From: a virus
Length of the DNA stretch: 25,203 nucleotides
Reading direction: 5' to 3' (one strand)
IMG/VR virus record: IMGVR_UViG_3300017755_000096
Span: 1 to 25,203 of that record
The first letter of the stretch is position 1, and each line of letters opens with the position of its first letter. The translations under genes and the position numbers were made by a program. This document shows, piece by piece, positions 14,572 through 21,036 of this stretch. The notes under the pieces were generated by a model. That model saw only the letters and a list, made by a program, of their open reading frames with translations. It was not told where the DNA came from and searched no databases.

Positions 14572-14865
14572 ATGTCTACTTGGAGAGCACAAATTTTCCC
14601 AGATTCTAATGTTGGTGAGATAACTGTAGACGTTCAAGCTTCAACATACCATGGAGCAGAAAGTCAAATTTATACTATCTACGGAGATGTTCAATATATT
14701 CGCAATCTTCATGAGACTGGAGGATCTTCTGGTGGAGGATCTGGTGGTATGGATGTAGGATGGGGAACAATTGTTGTTCTTCTAGGTATTGTTTTATTCT
14801 TTGCTTATTGGCCTTGGTTCTTACTTGCTGGTGGAATTTGGTGTATTTGGAAAATATTTAAGTAA
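14572..14865 (+). CDS. Soluble domain + Gly/Ser linker + C-terminal membrane anchor
   Basis: A 97-residue protein with three parts. First is a small beta domain (about 1-48; WRAQIFPDSNVGEITVDVQA, then YHGAESQIYTIYGDVQYIRN). Second is a linker, GGSSGGGSGGMDVG. Third is a long hydrophobic end (about 64-94; TIVVLLGIVLFFAYWPWFLL onward, Trp-rich). It looks like a tail-anchored membrane protein with the small domain in the cytoplasm. The same layout occurs in proteins of cyanobacteria and cyanophages as far as I recall. It ends just before the hairpin-plus-promoter module at 14864. Confidence 0.7.
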   Translation: MSTWRAQIFPDSNVGEITVDVQASTYHGAESQIYTIYGDVQYIRNLHETGGSSGGGSGGMDVGWGTIVVLLGIVLFFAYWPWFLLAGGIWCIWKIFK

Positions 14866-14884
14866 CCAGTTGGTGAGCTGTCCA
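14864..14884 (+). repeat. CCAGTT-hairpin repeat, copy 1
   Basis: The sequence AACCAGTTGGTGAGCTGTCC begins at the stop of the preceding gene. CAGTT and AGCTG can pair around a GGTG loop. The same unit recurs at 19893 and 20989, a variant at 17663, and its 3' half at 17264. Confidence 0.75.
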
Positions 14885-14886
14885 TC

Positions 14887-14909
14887 CCCTTGTGCAAGGG
14901 CGATTTTTT
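14887..14909 (+). terminator. Terminator overlapping the next promoter
   Basis: CCCTT (14887-14891), loop GTGC, AAGGG (14896-14900), then CGATTTTTT. A short GC stem plus T-run forms an intrinsic terminator. Its bases also contain the -35 TTGTGC of the promoter for the helicase gene, so the two signals share sequence. Confidence 0.7.
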
Positions 14910-14918
14910 GTGTATAAT
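14890..14918 (+). promoter_or_regulatory. Promoter for the helicase-methyltransferase cassette
   Basis: TTGTGC (14890-14895), 17 bp, TATAAT (14913-14918) preceded by TGTG. It lies 21 bp before the ATG at 14940. The position matches the other leader modules, but the downstream part (AGTAGTAACGACACAAAGCA) differs from the usual GAGTCAAAGGAA box. Confidence 0.65.
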
Positions 14919-14939
14919 AGTAGTAACGACACAAAGCAA

Positions 14940-16141
14940 TGCTCACGCTTCGCCCTCATCAAGACCGCATCCTTGCTCGGATGCAAAAGTATACCAAAGG
15001 TCAGATGATTGTGCCTACAGGCGGCGGTAAAACTTTGACTATGATTGTTGATACTCAGCGTCGTTTAGATTCTACTAACAACGGCACCACCACAGTTGTT
15101 GTTGCTCCTCGCATTCTTCTTGCTGAACAACTTTGCAGCGAGTTTATGGAGGTCATTGATCCTAACAATAGTGACCCATATCTGCATGTGATGCACGTTC
15201 ACAGTGGTGAGACTCACTTCACCAGCACTACCAAAGCAGACAAAATTCATCTGTATGCAGGTTGCGCCCGTAGTATGGGTGAGAATGTTATCATCTTCAC
15301 CACATATCATTCACTACACCGTGTGATGGAAGCAGATATTGAGGTCAATACTATTTACTTTGATGAAGCACATAACAGTGTTCAGCGTAACTTTTTTCCT
15401 GCTACCGAGTTCTTTTCTCATGATGCAGATCGCTGCTACTTCTATACTGCAACACCAAAACATTCTCTGACTATATCTAAACCAGGCATGAATGATGGAT
15501 CTGTTTATGGTCAGGTTCTTTGCAATGTTCCTGCGCCTGAGTTAGTTGAGCAGGGATATATTCTTCCTCCTAAAGTTGTAGTTAAGCAATTGCCTATGAT
15601 CAAAGGTCGTAAGGTGATGTTTGCTGATGATTGTGACAACTTGATTGAGACTATCGATGATAACAGCATCGACAAGACTTTGATCTGTGCTCGCACAACA
15701 AGGCAGATTATCAATCTTTTGACTCACTCTGAATTTTGTGGTCAACTTGCTCAGAGAGGTTATTCTTGGATGACGATTACATCGAAGACTGGTGCAATCA
15801 TCGATGGTAAGAAAGTCAATCGCGAAGAATTCTTCAATACCCTGAATACTTGGGGCAAAGATCCTGAGAAAAAGTTTGTTGTTCTTCACCACTCTATTCT
15901 GTCTGAGGGTATCAACGTCAGTGGTCTTGAGGCAGTCATCTTCATGCGAAACATGGATTATATCGGAATCAGTCAATCAATCGGTCGTGTGATCCGTCTA
16001 GGGGGCAGCCAGAAGACGTTTGGTTTAGTTTGTGTGCCTACATATGACTCAGTTGGTATCGGCACTGCTAAGAAAGTTCAGGCAGTTGTTGATGTCGTAT
16101 TCAATCAGGGCCTTCCAGCAATTTCGGAGATTCGCAAATGA
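14940..16141 (+). CDS. Superfamily 2 DNA/RNA helicase
   Basis: A protein of about 400 residues; the ATG spans the end of line 14940 (coordinates within one base of 14939). It has a complete SF2 motif set: Walker A VPTGGGKT (25-32), motif Ia VVVAPRILLAEQL, motif II DEAH (142-145), motif III TATP (170-173), motif V HSILSEGINVSGLE (about 318-330) and motif VI ISQSIGRVIRLGG (344-356). Two RecA-like domains are present with no large accessory domain, so it is a compact ATP-dependent translocase similar in layout to phage UvsW-type and restriction-type (ResIII) helicases. It could unwind branched DNA or R-loops. CGT/CGC-rich codons. It overlaps the next gene by ATGA, in one cassette with an acidic protein and a DNA methyltransferase. 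Confidence 0.9.
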
Positions 16142-16341
16142 GTTACACTAAAGAACAACTAATTGATGCACTGTGTGCAGAGTGGGACTATCTCTGCCAT
16201 GATGATTTTGATTCTGAAAATGATCAAACAACTGAAGAACTTCGTGAGGACTTGATAGAAATGACTTTAGAAGAGTTGGTGGAAGAAACTGATACTGACG
16301 AAGGTTATACACTTGACGAATTTATGGAGAATTGGACATGA
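16138..16341 (+). CDS. Small acidic protein between helicase and methyltransferase
   Basis: A 67-residue protein, about a third Asp/Glu (HDDFDSENDQTTEELREDLI and LVEETDTDEGYTLDEFMENW). It overlaps both the helicase stop and the methyltransferase start by ATGA. The opening SYTKEQLIDALCAEWDYL is helical. I recall similar acidic proteins in cyanomyoviruses. The extreme charge would fit a DNA mimic or a partner regulating one of its DNA-acting neighbours, but this is speculation. No domain is recognised. Confidence 0.7.
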   Translation: MSYTKEQLIDALCAEWDYLCHDDFDSENDQTTEELREDLIEMTLEELVEETDTDEGYTLDEFMENWT

Positions 16342-17312
16342 CTATAACTATTCTTCAAAAATCTGTTGAAGATATTGATTCTATAGATCAGACATTTGAT
16401 CTGGTTTATATGGATCCCCCGTTCGGATTGCAACGGGATTTTACTATGCAAGAGGAAGATGGTCAGCAGAAAGGATTTTCAGATAAATGGGAATCTTTCG
16501 ATGATTACACAGATTGGTATGCAAATGTAATAAACTCATGTTGGGCCAAATTGAATAAGAACGGATGGATGTATACCCACAATAACTTTATGGGTAATGC
16601 ACTTGTGATGTCTAAAATTGATCGAAAGATTAGAGATTCTTTCTATACAAATATCTCTTGGAAAAGATCTGGACCTAAAAATAATATCAAAAATGGTTGG
16701 GGTAACATCGTAGATTCAATCTTGGTGTTTAGAAAAGGTAGTCCATATTTTGAGGTTGAATATACCTCACTCGATCCCGTCTATGCTGCAAATAGTTTCA
16801 ACAATAAAGATGATGTAGGTTACTATGCCTTGGCGAAAGTAACAGGGGAAAAGAGTAGACCATGCGCTAGATTTGAGTACAAAGGTTATAATCCTGTTTA
16901 TGGGTTCCGTATAACAAAGGAAAAACTCGAAGAACTGTCCGCGCAAGACCTTCTGCACTACGGTACAAATAATATTTACAAAAAAATCTATTCTCATGAG
17001 TCCAAAGGTGTTCCAGTGCAGAATCTATGGGATGATGTATATTTTATCAGCAGAAGTGAGAAGAATAAGCGTAAGTATCCCACACAAAAACCCTTGAAAT
17101 TGTTGCAACGTATCATAAAGGCATCATCTGAGTCGGGAGGCTGGGTTCTGGATCCTTTTTGTGGATCAGGAACGACCGCAATCGCGGCGATGGAATTGGG
17201 TCGGAACTGCATCACAATGGACGTGAATCCCGATGCTATCAGCATCGCACAGCAAACAATCGATGAGCTGTCCACTAAATCGACCAATGCGCTTGCTGAG
17301 GCATTATATTGA
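16338..17312 (+). CDS. Beta-class DNA methyltransferase (N6-adenine or N4-cytosine)
   Basis: A 324-residue protein from the ATG at 16338, which overlaps the previous stop; a TTG two codons earlier is less likely. The catalytic motif IV, VYMDPPFG (D26-F29), comes first. Motif X, TQKPLKLLQR (249-258), and the SAM-binding motif I, VLDPFCGSGTT (270-280), come late. This order defines the beta class (PF01555). DPPF alone does not separate N6-adenine from N4-cytosine. The target site is unknown and no partner nuclease is seen, so it is an orphan enzyme, probably for self-protection from host restriction or for regulation. Its last codons (DELSTKST) are written by the same DNA that elsewhere forms the promoter-leader repeat. 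Confidence 0.92.
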   Translation: MTITILQKSVEDIDSIDQTFDLVYMDPPFGLQRDFTMQEEDGQQKGFSDKWESFDDYTDWYANVINSCWAKLNKNGWMYTHNNFMGNALVMSKIDRKIRDSFYTNISWKRSGPKNNIKNGWGNIVDSILVFRKGSPYFEVEYTSLDPVYAANSFNNKDDVGYYALAKVTGEKSRPCARFEYKGYNPVYGFRITKEKLEELSAQDLLHYGTNNIYKKIYSHESKGVPVQNLWDDVYFISRSEKNKRKYPTQKPLKLLQRIIKASSESGGWVLDPFCGSGTTAIAAMELGRNCITMDVNPDAISIAQQTIDELSTKSTNALAEALY

Positions 17313-17331
17313 CTTCAGTCAAACAAAACAC
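17264..17331 (+). promoter_or_regulatory. Promoter-leader module embedded in methyltransferase 3' end
   Basis: TGAGCTGTCCACTAAATC (17264-17281) matches 17 of 18 bases of the noncoding module at 20999-21016. It is followed by TATATT (17305-17310) and CAGTCAAACAAAACAC before the ATG at 17332, resembling the leader seen elsewhere. So the end of the methyltransferase gene doubles as the promoter region of the next gene. Confidence 0.55.
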
Positions 17332-17469
17332 ATGAACGAATTTTTTATTGATCTTCCTGCTGAAATTCTCGATCTTACTCAAGGAGATCTTGATCAACTT
17401 CTCGATGATGAAAATCTTGAGAAAAAGTTCGACCTAAATGAATATATTAATGGAGATTACGACTACTAA
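17332..17469 (+). CDS. Small acidic protein (45 aa), unknown
   Basis: I choose the ATG at 17332 (MNEFFIDLPAEILDLTQGDL...). The frame is open further back but only through the methyltransferase end and the leader sequence. The 45 residues are rich in Asp/Glu/Leu and probably helical, ending NGDYDY. The stop is shared with the next start (TAATG). Function unknown. It may pair with the next, also acidic, protein. Confidence 0.65.
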   Translation: MNEFFIDLPAEILDLTQGDLDQLLDDENLEKKFDLNEYINGDYDY

Positions 17470-17657
17470 TGTCCCTACCAATTCCCACCGAAGACCAATT
17501 AGATCATGAAGAATGGAGGTCATTAATTCATCTCGTTCGCGACTATCAAAATGATACTGAAGACGATGATGAATTTGACTTCTGGGATAATGTGATCGAC
17601 AAGCTTTATGTCTATCAACAAACACAGTTTACCGACATTTCCGAAAAAGATGACTAA
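17469..17657 (+). CDS. Small acidic protein (62 aa), unknown
   Basis: The ATG overlaps the preceding stop by one base. The 62 residues carry an acidic centre (QNDTEDDDEFDFWDNVIDKL) and a polar end (SEKDD). No known domain. It is followed at 17663 by a perfect hairpin that probably ends this small unit. Confidence 0.65.
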   Translation: MSLPIPTEDQLDHEEWRSLIHLVRDYQNDTEDDDEFDFWDNVIDKLYVYQQTQFTDISEKDD

Positions 17658-17662
17658 TTAAA

Positions 17663-17680
17663 ACCAGTTGATGAACTGGT
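17663..17680 (+). repeat. CCAGTT hairpin, perfect variant
   Basis: ACCAGTT, loop GATG, AACTGGT: a perfect 7-bp stem directly after the 62-aa gene. It is the same unit as the repeats at 14864, 19893 and 20989, where the 3' arm reads AGCTG. Here A-C-T-G restores full pairing, which suggests selection on the structure. Confidence 0.7.
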
Positions 17681-17690
17681 CCAATCCCTC

Positions 17691-17719
17691 TTGATTTTCA
17701 CCCAATTCTCTGCAATACT
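17691..17719 (+). promoter_or_regulatory. Possible promoter of the interrupted nucleotidyltransferase gene
   Basis: TTGATT (17691-17696), 17 bp, AATACT (17714-17719), 6 bp before the ATG at 17726. The -10 is only 4/6, and such a short leader leaves little room for a ribosome site (AAGGTC). Position after the hairpin matches the other modules. Confidence 0.35.
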
Positions 17720-17725
17720 AAGGTC

Positions 17726-18607
17726 ATGAAAAACATTCACATCGAACACGCAGAAGACATGATCCTTACGGGTGATCTGTCCGTCGTAGAATTACTCTAC
17801 AATTTTGATCTAGTTTCAGTCAAAATGGATGGTGCCCCAGCTATTGTATGGGGCAAAGATCCTGCTACAGGCACATTTTTCGTTGGGACTAAAGCAGTCT
17901 TTAACAAGAAAAAGATTCGTATTGCACACTCTCACTAAGAAATTGATCAGCATTATGTCGAAGAGGTTGCGGATATTCTTCACGCTTGTTTTAATTTTCT
18001 TCCTCGTACAGATTCTATCTTGCAAGGTGATTTTATTGGTTGGGGCAACGGTCGCACTTTTACTCCCAACACGATTACTTACTCGTTTCCCGAGTTTGTA
18101 ACACAAAAGATCATCATTGCACCTCATACAGAATACTTTGCTGAGAATGATTTGCGGGATGCTGTTGCTAAACCGTTTACAGAATTTCTTGTAGATAATC
18201 AAAAAGTAAAGTGGGTTCAACCTTCTGTAGATTACGTCAAGTATGACGACAAAGCACCTACATTCAAGACTGATGATGTAAAGTTCTTGGATGAAAGAAC
18301 TGCTGCATGTTGTAAAAAAATCATCAATGCTTTTATCCGTGAGGGTAAACTTCTAACGTATGAAATTCTAACTTTGATTCTTGATTGTCCTAGACTTGCT
18401 GATCTTTATCTTATTGTAATTGAAATGATAGAGGATCTAATGGACTCTTTTATCATTGCAGATTGTCCAGTATCTACTATTCAAGGGTTGAAAGTTAAGC
18501 AAGAAGGTTTCGTTATCCATGGTCAAAATGGGATGCAAACTAAACTCGTAGATCGTGAACTTTTTGCAAATGCAAACTTTACAATACCAAAGAGGTGGGC
18601 GATCTGA
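17726..18607 (+). pseudogene. Ligase-like nucleotidyltransferase gene with in-frame TAA at codon 71
   Basis: One frame runs from the ATG at 17726 to the TGA at 18605, 294 codons, with a single internal TAA at 17936-17938. Before it is the nucleotidyl-acceptor motif I, VSVKMDGAPAIVWG (K33), and FFVGTK. After it come GDFIGWG, IIIAPHTEYF, motif IV-like QEGFVIHG (about 259-266) and motif V-like TKLVDRE (Lys about 273). These match DNA/RNA-ligase-fold enzymes in cyanophages that transfer a nucleotide through a covalent lysine. No ATG follows the stop closely enough to restart the whole second part, and that part would lack the active Lys. No other damage is seen in 223 codons, so the stop is recent, a sequencing error, or read through. 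CAC-TAA-GAA differs by one base from a sense codon. Confidence 0.7.
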
Positions 18608-18645
18608 GAAGTGGGCTACAGGCGCTTGTGGGGGGGTCTCATGCG

Positions 18646-18670
18646 TGTATTATAAGAGAGTCAAAGGAAC
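18646..18670 (+). promoter_or_regulatory. Promoter-leader module, copy
   Basis: TGTATTATAAGAGAGTC followed by AAAGGAAC, 10 bp before the ATG at 18681. The -10 would be TATTAT (18648-18653), with TTGTGG as a weak -35 at 16 bp. Lies after the nucleotidyltransferase gene and a G-run (about 18629-18637). Confidence 0.7.
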
Positions 18671-18680
18671 AAAACCTTTC

Positions 18681-18848
18681 ATGATCACATCCAAAACACA
18701 ACTGTTGAAAGTGATTCAAACTGCTGCATCTGGTCACGCACTCACACGAGAGGAAAAGTTCAAAGTTTTTGCAACAGTTTGCGACAACATGTTATCAGAA
18801 GGAAGGATCACTAAAGCAAACCACATTCGCTGGACTAACGTATTCTGA
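18681..18848 (+). CDS. 55-aa protein, unknown
   Basis: The start is set at the ATG at 18681, directly after the leader module with its AAAGGA site; the frame is open upstream but that part runs through the promoter. The 55 residues read as two helices (KTQLLKVIQTAASGHALTRE, then KFKVFATVCDNMLSEGRITK) and end in HIRWTNVF. A HTH-like fold is conceivable but not shown. The stop overlaps the next start (TGATG). Confidence 0.65.
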   Translation: MITSKTQLLKVIQTAASGHALTREEKFKVFATVCDNMLSEGRITKANHIRWTNVF

Positions 18849-18994
18849 TGATCAAACTAACAGACAAACAACTTGCAATAATTCTCGATGCTATTGAGGA
18901 TTATGGCGTTCTAGTTGATGATGATCTCGCTCATGATTGTGGTGAGATTCTTGACATCATCGAAGCATACCTTTCTAACAAAAACGACCAATGA
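18848..18994 (+). CDS. 48-aa acidic helical protein
   Basis: ATG-to-TGA frame sharing a base with the previous stop and an ATGA with the next start, so it fits exactly into the coupled series. The 48 residues begin MIKLTDKQLAIILDAIEDYG and contain an acidic stretch (VDDDLAHDCGEILDIIEAYL). The opening is like those at 14213 and 20750. Function unknown. Confidence 0.6.
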   Translation: MIKLTDKQLAIILDAIEDYGVLVDDDLAHDCGEILDIIEAYLSNKNDQ

Positions 18995-19224
18995 TTATTT
19001 ACATCGCTGAGAACCAAGGCTGTGCCTACTCCATTTGTAGTGAGGGAGCACTTTATTACACTCCTTTGTATCAAGATGGGAGCGTGAATGTTGATGATTG
19101 GAGTGAAGTTGATTTCATGAGTATGTTTGGAGAAGAAGAATACCTTCGCTTTGAAGTTGATGATATTCATGATAAACTTATTTCTATGAATAAATCAGCA
19201 GGTTTTTATTATCAGAATGCTTGA
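18991..19224 (+). CDS. Small acidic protein (77 aa), unknown
   Basis: Overlaps the previous gene by ATGA and the next by 8 bp. 77 residues, beta-like start (MIIYIAENQGCAYSICSEGA, then LYYTPLYQDGS), then an acidic part with DDWSEVDFMSMFGEEEY. No catalytic motif. I recall a similar conserved cyanophage protein without known function. Confidence 0.7.
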   Translation: MIIYIAENQGCAYSICSEGALYYTPLYQDGSVNVDDWSEVDFMSMFGEEEYLRFEVDDIHDKLISMNKSAGFYYQNA

Positions 19225-19525
19225 ATTACCTGATGATTTCCCACACAAAGCACCAGAACACTATTATTATGAATGTAAAAGTTTCAAATCTAATGTGGAT
19301 GCTATATGGCTTTGTAACACTCAGAGTTATACTTATACTACTGATAGTCCTATTCGTACCATCTGGGGATTCGTCAAGTATAAGAGAACAAAGAGAAGCA
19401 ATACGCACACTTACCATGCCCCCATCAACTCAAATAAGATAGGAAATGAAGTGTCTGTTAGTGATACTCGTCCTTACACTGCAATGCAACTTAACTACAA
19501 AGGTTTAGAGGTTTTCTTTTCATGA
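19217..19525 (+). CDS. Hypothetical protein (102 aa)
   Basis: A 102-residue aromatic and polar protein (HYYYECKSFKSNVDAIWLCN, TIWGFVKYKRTKRSNTHTYH, YTAMQLNYKGLEVFFS). Probably beta-rich. It begins inside the end of the previous gene and ends in an ATGA overlap with the next, so it belongs to the same coupled chain from 18681 to 19743. No family is recognised with confidence. Confidence 0.65.
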   Translation: MLELPDDFPHKAPEHYYYECKSFKSNVDAIWLCNTQSYTYTTDSPIRTIWGFVKYKRTKRSNTHTYHAPINSNKIGNEVSVSDTRPYTAMQLNYKGLEVFFS

Positions 19526-19743
19526 TCAAAAAAGGTGGTTGTCCTTCTCCTGTTCAAGTTAATAAGGGGATGAAAGGTTACAATGTTTGGGTATACAAAA
19601 ACAGTGAAACTCATCCCGATGGTGTTATCCGTCATCATTACAAAACTCTCACTTCTAAAGGAAAGTATTATCGTAGAGATGATGCTTACTGTGTCGGTTG
19701 GGATTACATAAACCACCATAAGTTTGATCACATTAAATGTTAA
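19522..19743 (+). CDS. Small basic protein (73 aa), unknown
   Basis: A 73-residue basic protein (MIKKGGCPSPVQVNKGMKGY, YKTLTSKGKYYRRDD, NHHKFDHIKC), with Cys near both ends and several His. It is the last gene of the coupled chain starting at 18681. A gap of about 235 bp follows. Confidence 0.65.
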   Translation: MIKKGGCPSPVQVNKGMKGYNVWVYKNSETHPDGVIRHHYKTLTSKGKYYRRDDAYCVGWDYINHHKFDHIKC

Positions 19744-19892
19744 TTAGTGTTTTTTTGATATTGAGATTGGTAGGGATGACGTAACACCCGTTCCCGATAG
19801 AATTATGGAAAAAAGAGGTTTTTGCTCTAGTGGTGATCAGGGTTCTCAAGACAGAACAGCAGGGACGGCACAGCATACCATCAACCAAACCA
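19744..19892 (+). other. Noncoding gap with possible gene remnant
   Basis: No convincing gene is seen between 19743 and the hairpin at 19893. A frame from 19748 reads FFDIEIG and DDVTP, faintly like the start of a cyclophilin, and continues as an open frame (19805 onwards) through the promoter module. Its low-complexity Gln/Thr/Lys content and overlap with promoter signals argue against a real gene. A T-run (19750-19756) follows the preceding stop but without a clear stem. Confidence 0.4.
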
Positions 19893-19909
19893 AACCAGTT
19901 GGTGAGCTG
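19893..19909 (+). repeat. CCAGTT-hairpin repeat, copy
   Basis: AACCAGTTGGTGAGCTG, identical over these bases to the copies at 14864 and 20989, again shortly before a promoter-leader module (19941). Confidence 0.75.
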
Positions 19910-19940
19910 CACACTAAACCACCACAGCACCCCAAAACCG

Positions 19941-19965
19941 TGTATATTAAGAGAGTCAAAGGAAC
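19941..19965 (+). promoter_or_regulatory. Promoter-leader module, copy
   Basis: TGTATATTAAGAGAGTC followed by AAAGGAAC, ending 12 bp before the ATG at 19978. The -10 is TATATT (19943-19948) preceded by CCGTG as in the other copies; no strong -35 is seen. Confidence 0.7.
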
Positions 19966-19977
19966 ACACCTCCTAAC

Positions 19978-20250
19978 ATGCAACTCACAAACCAAACCTG
20001 CATCGTTGATTTCTACCCTGAGGCATTCATCGCTGAGGCAGATGAAGTCAAAGGAATGAAAGTTGTGATCAAACGTTTTAACAAGCGCGTTACTTTCCGT
20101 GCTAATGGTATGAAATCCTACAGCGTTGTTGGTATGATTGATGCCAAGAATGAGTGGGCAGAGCGTATCGCTGGCGGTGCTGAGGTAACTGACTATCACA
20201 CCGACAAAATGGATCGCTCTGAGTACGCTCCGATGGCATGTGTGGGGTGA
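19978..20250 (+). CDS. Hypothetical early protein (90 aa)
   Basis: A 90-residue soluble protein (IVDFYPEAFIAEADEVKGMK, VVIKRFNKRVTFRANGMKSY, DAKNEWAERIAGGAEVTDY). CGT/CGC Arg codons and a GC content visibly above its neighbours suggest strong expression or host-like origin. It has its own leader module. The next gene starts 13 bp before its end. No known domain. Confidence 0.7.
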   Translation: MQLTNQTCIVDFYPEAFIAEADEVKGMKVVIKRFNKRVTFRANGMKSYSVVGMIDAKNEWAERIAGGAEVTDYHTDKMDRSEYAPMACVG

Positions 20251-20465
20251 TTCCCCTCACTCACTGTAAATCCTTATCTAACATCGTGCCAACTGACTTC
20301 CCAATCTACAAAAAACAACTCCCACAAGTGTGGTTGGAGGATGGTAACTTCATCATCGAATCATCATCGTTTCGATATGTGATTGCAGATGATTTAAAAC
20401 TGCTGTTTAAACTATGCAGACGATTTAAGTCGGATGCAATTGCACAAACCTACGCCATTAACTAA
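20238..20465 (+). CDS. Hypothetical protein (75 aa)
   Basis: A 75-residue protein, MCGVIPLTHCKSLSNIVPTD at the start, then PQVWLEDGNFIIESSSFRYV and DLKLLFKLCRRFKSDAIAQ. The ATG at 20238 overlaps the end of the previous gene; a GTG at 20247 is an alternative start. No function is recognised. Confidence 0.55.
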   Translation: MCGVIPLTHCKSLSNIVPTDFPIYKKQLPQVWLEDGNFIIESSSFRYVIADDLKLLFKLCRRFKSDAIAQTYAIN

Positions 20466-20468
20466 ATC

Positions 20469-20750
20469 ATGAATTACACTCTCAAGCAGCTTCAAGACCG
20501 AGTATCATCTATGATCAAAGAACAGGGAGAGGATGCAGAATGTGCCGCATGGATTTATACCAAGGAAGATATTCATTTGAAGGATGAAAATGGTGAGATT
20601 GATTATGATATTGAGGTAGAAGATCCTGCATTGATTGCACGTATCTTTGATGATGTGGGTCAGATTGATTATATCTACACTGTGATTCAAGATTGTGTAG
20701 ATGAAGTCACTGAAGAGCAAGTTATGAATAATCAACCGGAGTTAGTTTGA
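20469..20750 (+). CDS. Conserved acidic hypothetical protein (93 aa)
   Basis: A 93-residue acidic protein: LKQLQDRVSSMIKEQGEDAE, then CAAWIYTKEDIHLKDENGEI and YDIEVEDPALIARIFDDVGQ. The pattern CAAWIYTKEDI is one I remember from conserved cyanophage proteins of unknown function. It starts 3 bp after the preceding stop and shares its last base with the next start. Confidence 0.7.
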   Translation: MNYTLKQLQDRVSSMIKEQGEDAECAAWIYTKEDIHLKDENGEIDYDIEVEDPALIARIFDDVGQIDYIYTVIQDCVDEVTEEQVMNNQPELV

Positions 20751-20803
20751 TGTTTACTGAAAAACAATTAGAAATCATTGCAGATGCTGTTGAGGTAAAA
20801 TGA
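20750..20803 (+). CDS. 17-codon mini-ORF, probable truncated remnant
   Basis: ATG shares a base with the previous stop; it encodes MFTEKQLEIIADAVEVK and ends 2 bp before the next ATG. The peptide resembles the first 17 residues of the 48-aa protein at 18848 (LTDKQLAIILDAIED), so it looks like a truncated copy. Its use may be only to carry ribosomes to the next gene; GAGGTAAAATGACC near its end acts as that gene's ribosome site. Confidence 0.4.
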   Translation: MFTEKQLEIIADAVEVK

Positions 20804-20805
20804 CC

Positions 20806-20979
20806 ATGAATCGTGATAAATTACAAGAGCAGTTTATTCAGTGGGACTTGAGTCAAATGTCGCTAGATGATTTGCAAAAGTATTTTGTAGACATGCAAAA
20901 TGCCGAATTGGATAGTTTGACTGATGATGAATTGATTGATGAGGTAAACCAATATAACCCGAGCTTGCTGCAAACATAA
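20806..20979 (+). CDS. 57-aa acidic helical protein
   Basis: 57 residues (MNRDKLQEQFIQWDLSQMSL, DDLQKYFVDMQNAELDSL, TDDELIDEVNQYNPSLLQT), a helical acidic protein with repeated L-x-D-D-E/L words. GAGGTAAAATGACC supplies a good ribosome site. Followed directly by the CCAGTT-hairpin repeat. Function unknown. Confidence 0.65.
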   Translation: MNRDKLQEQFIQWDLSQMSLDDLQKYFVDMQNAELDSLTDDELIDEVNQYNPSLLQT

Positions 20980-20988
20980 AGAGAAGTA

Positions 20989-21016
20989 AACCAGTTGGTG
21001 AGCTGTCCACCAAATC
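20989..21016 (+). repeat. CCAGTT-hairpin repeat, longest copy
   Basis: AACCAGTTGGTGAGCTGTCC followed by ACCAAATC. Its right half, TGAGCTGTCCACCAAATC, matches the coding DNA at 17264-17281 at 17 of 18 positions. It sits between a stop codon and a promoter-leader module. Confidence 0.75.
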
Positions 21017-21036
21017 AAGACAGGGCATCAAAATCG

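Noticed and set aside
18020-18607. Second half of the nucleotidyltransferase as a separate gene starting at TTG
   Set aside because: No ATG and no ribosome site nearby; in the same frame as the first half, and would lack the catalytic lysine. Treated as one interrupted gene.
19805-20059. 84-codon + strand frame across the promoter module
   Set aside because: It runs through the CCAGTT hairpin, the promoter-leader module and the start of the 90-aa gene; its composition is unlike a folded protein.
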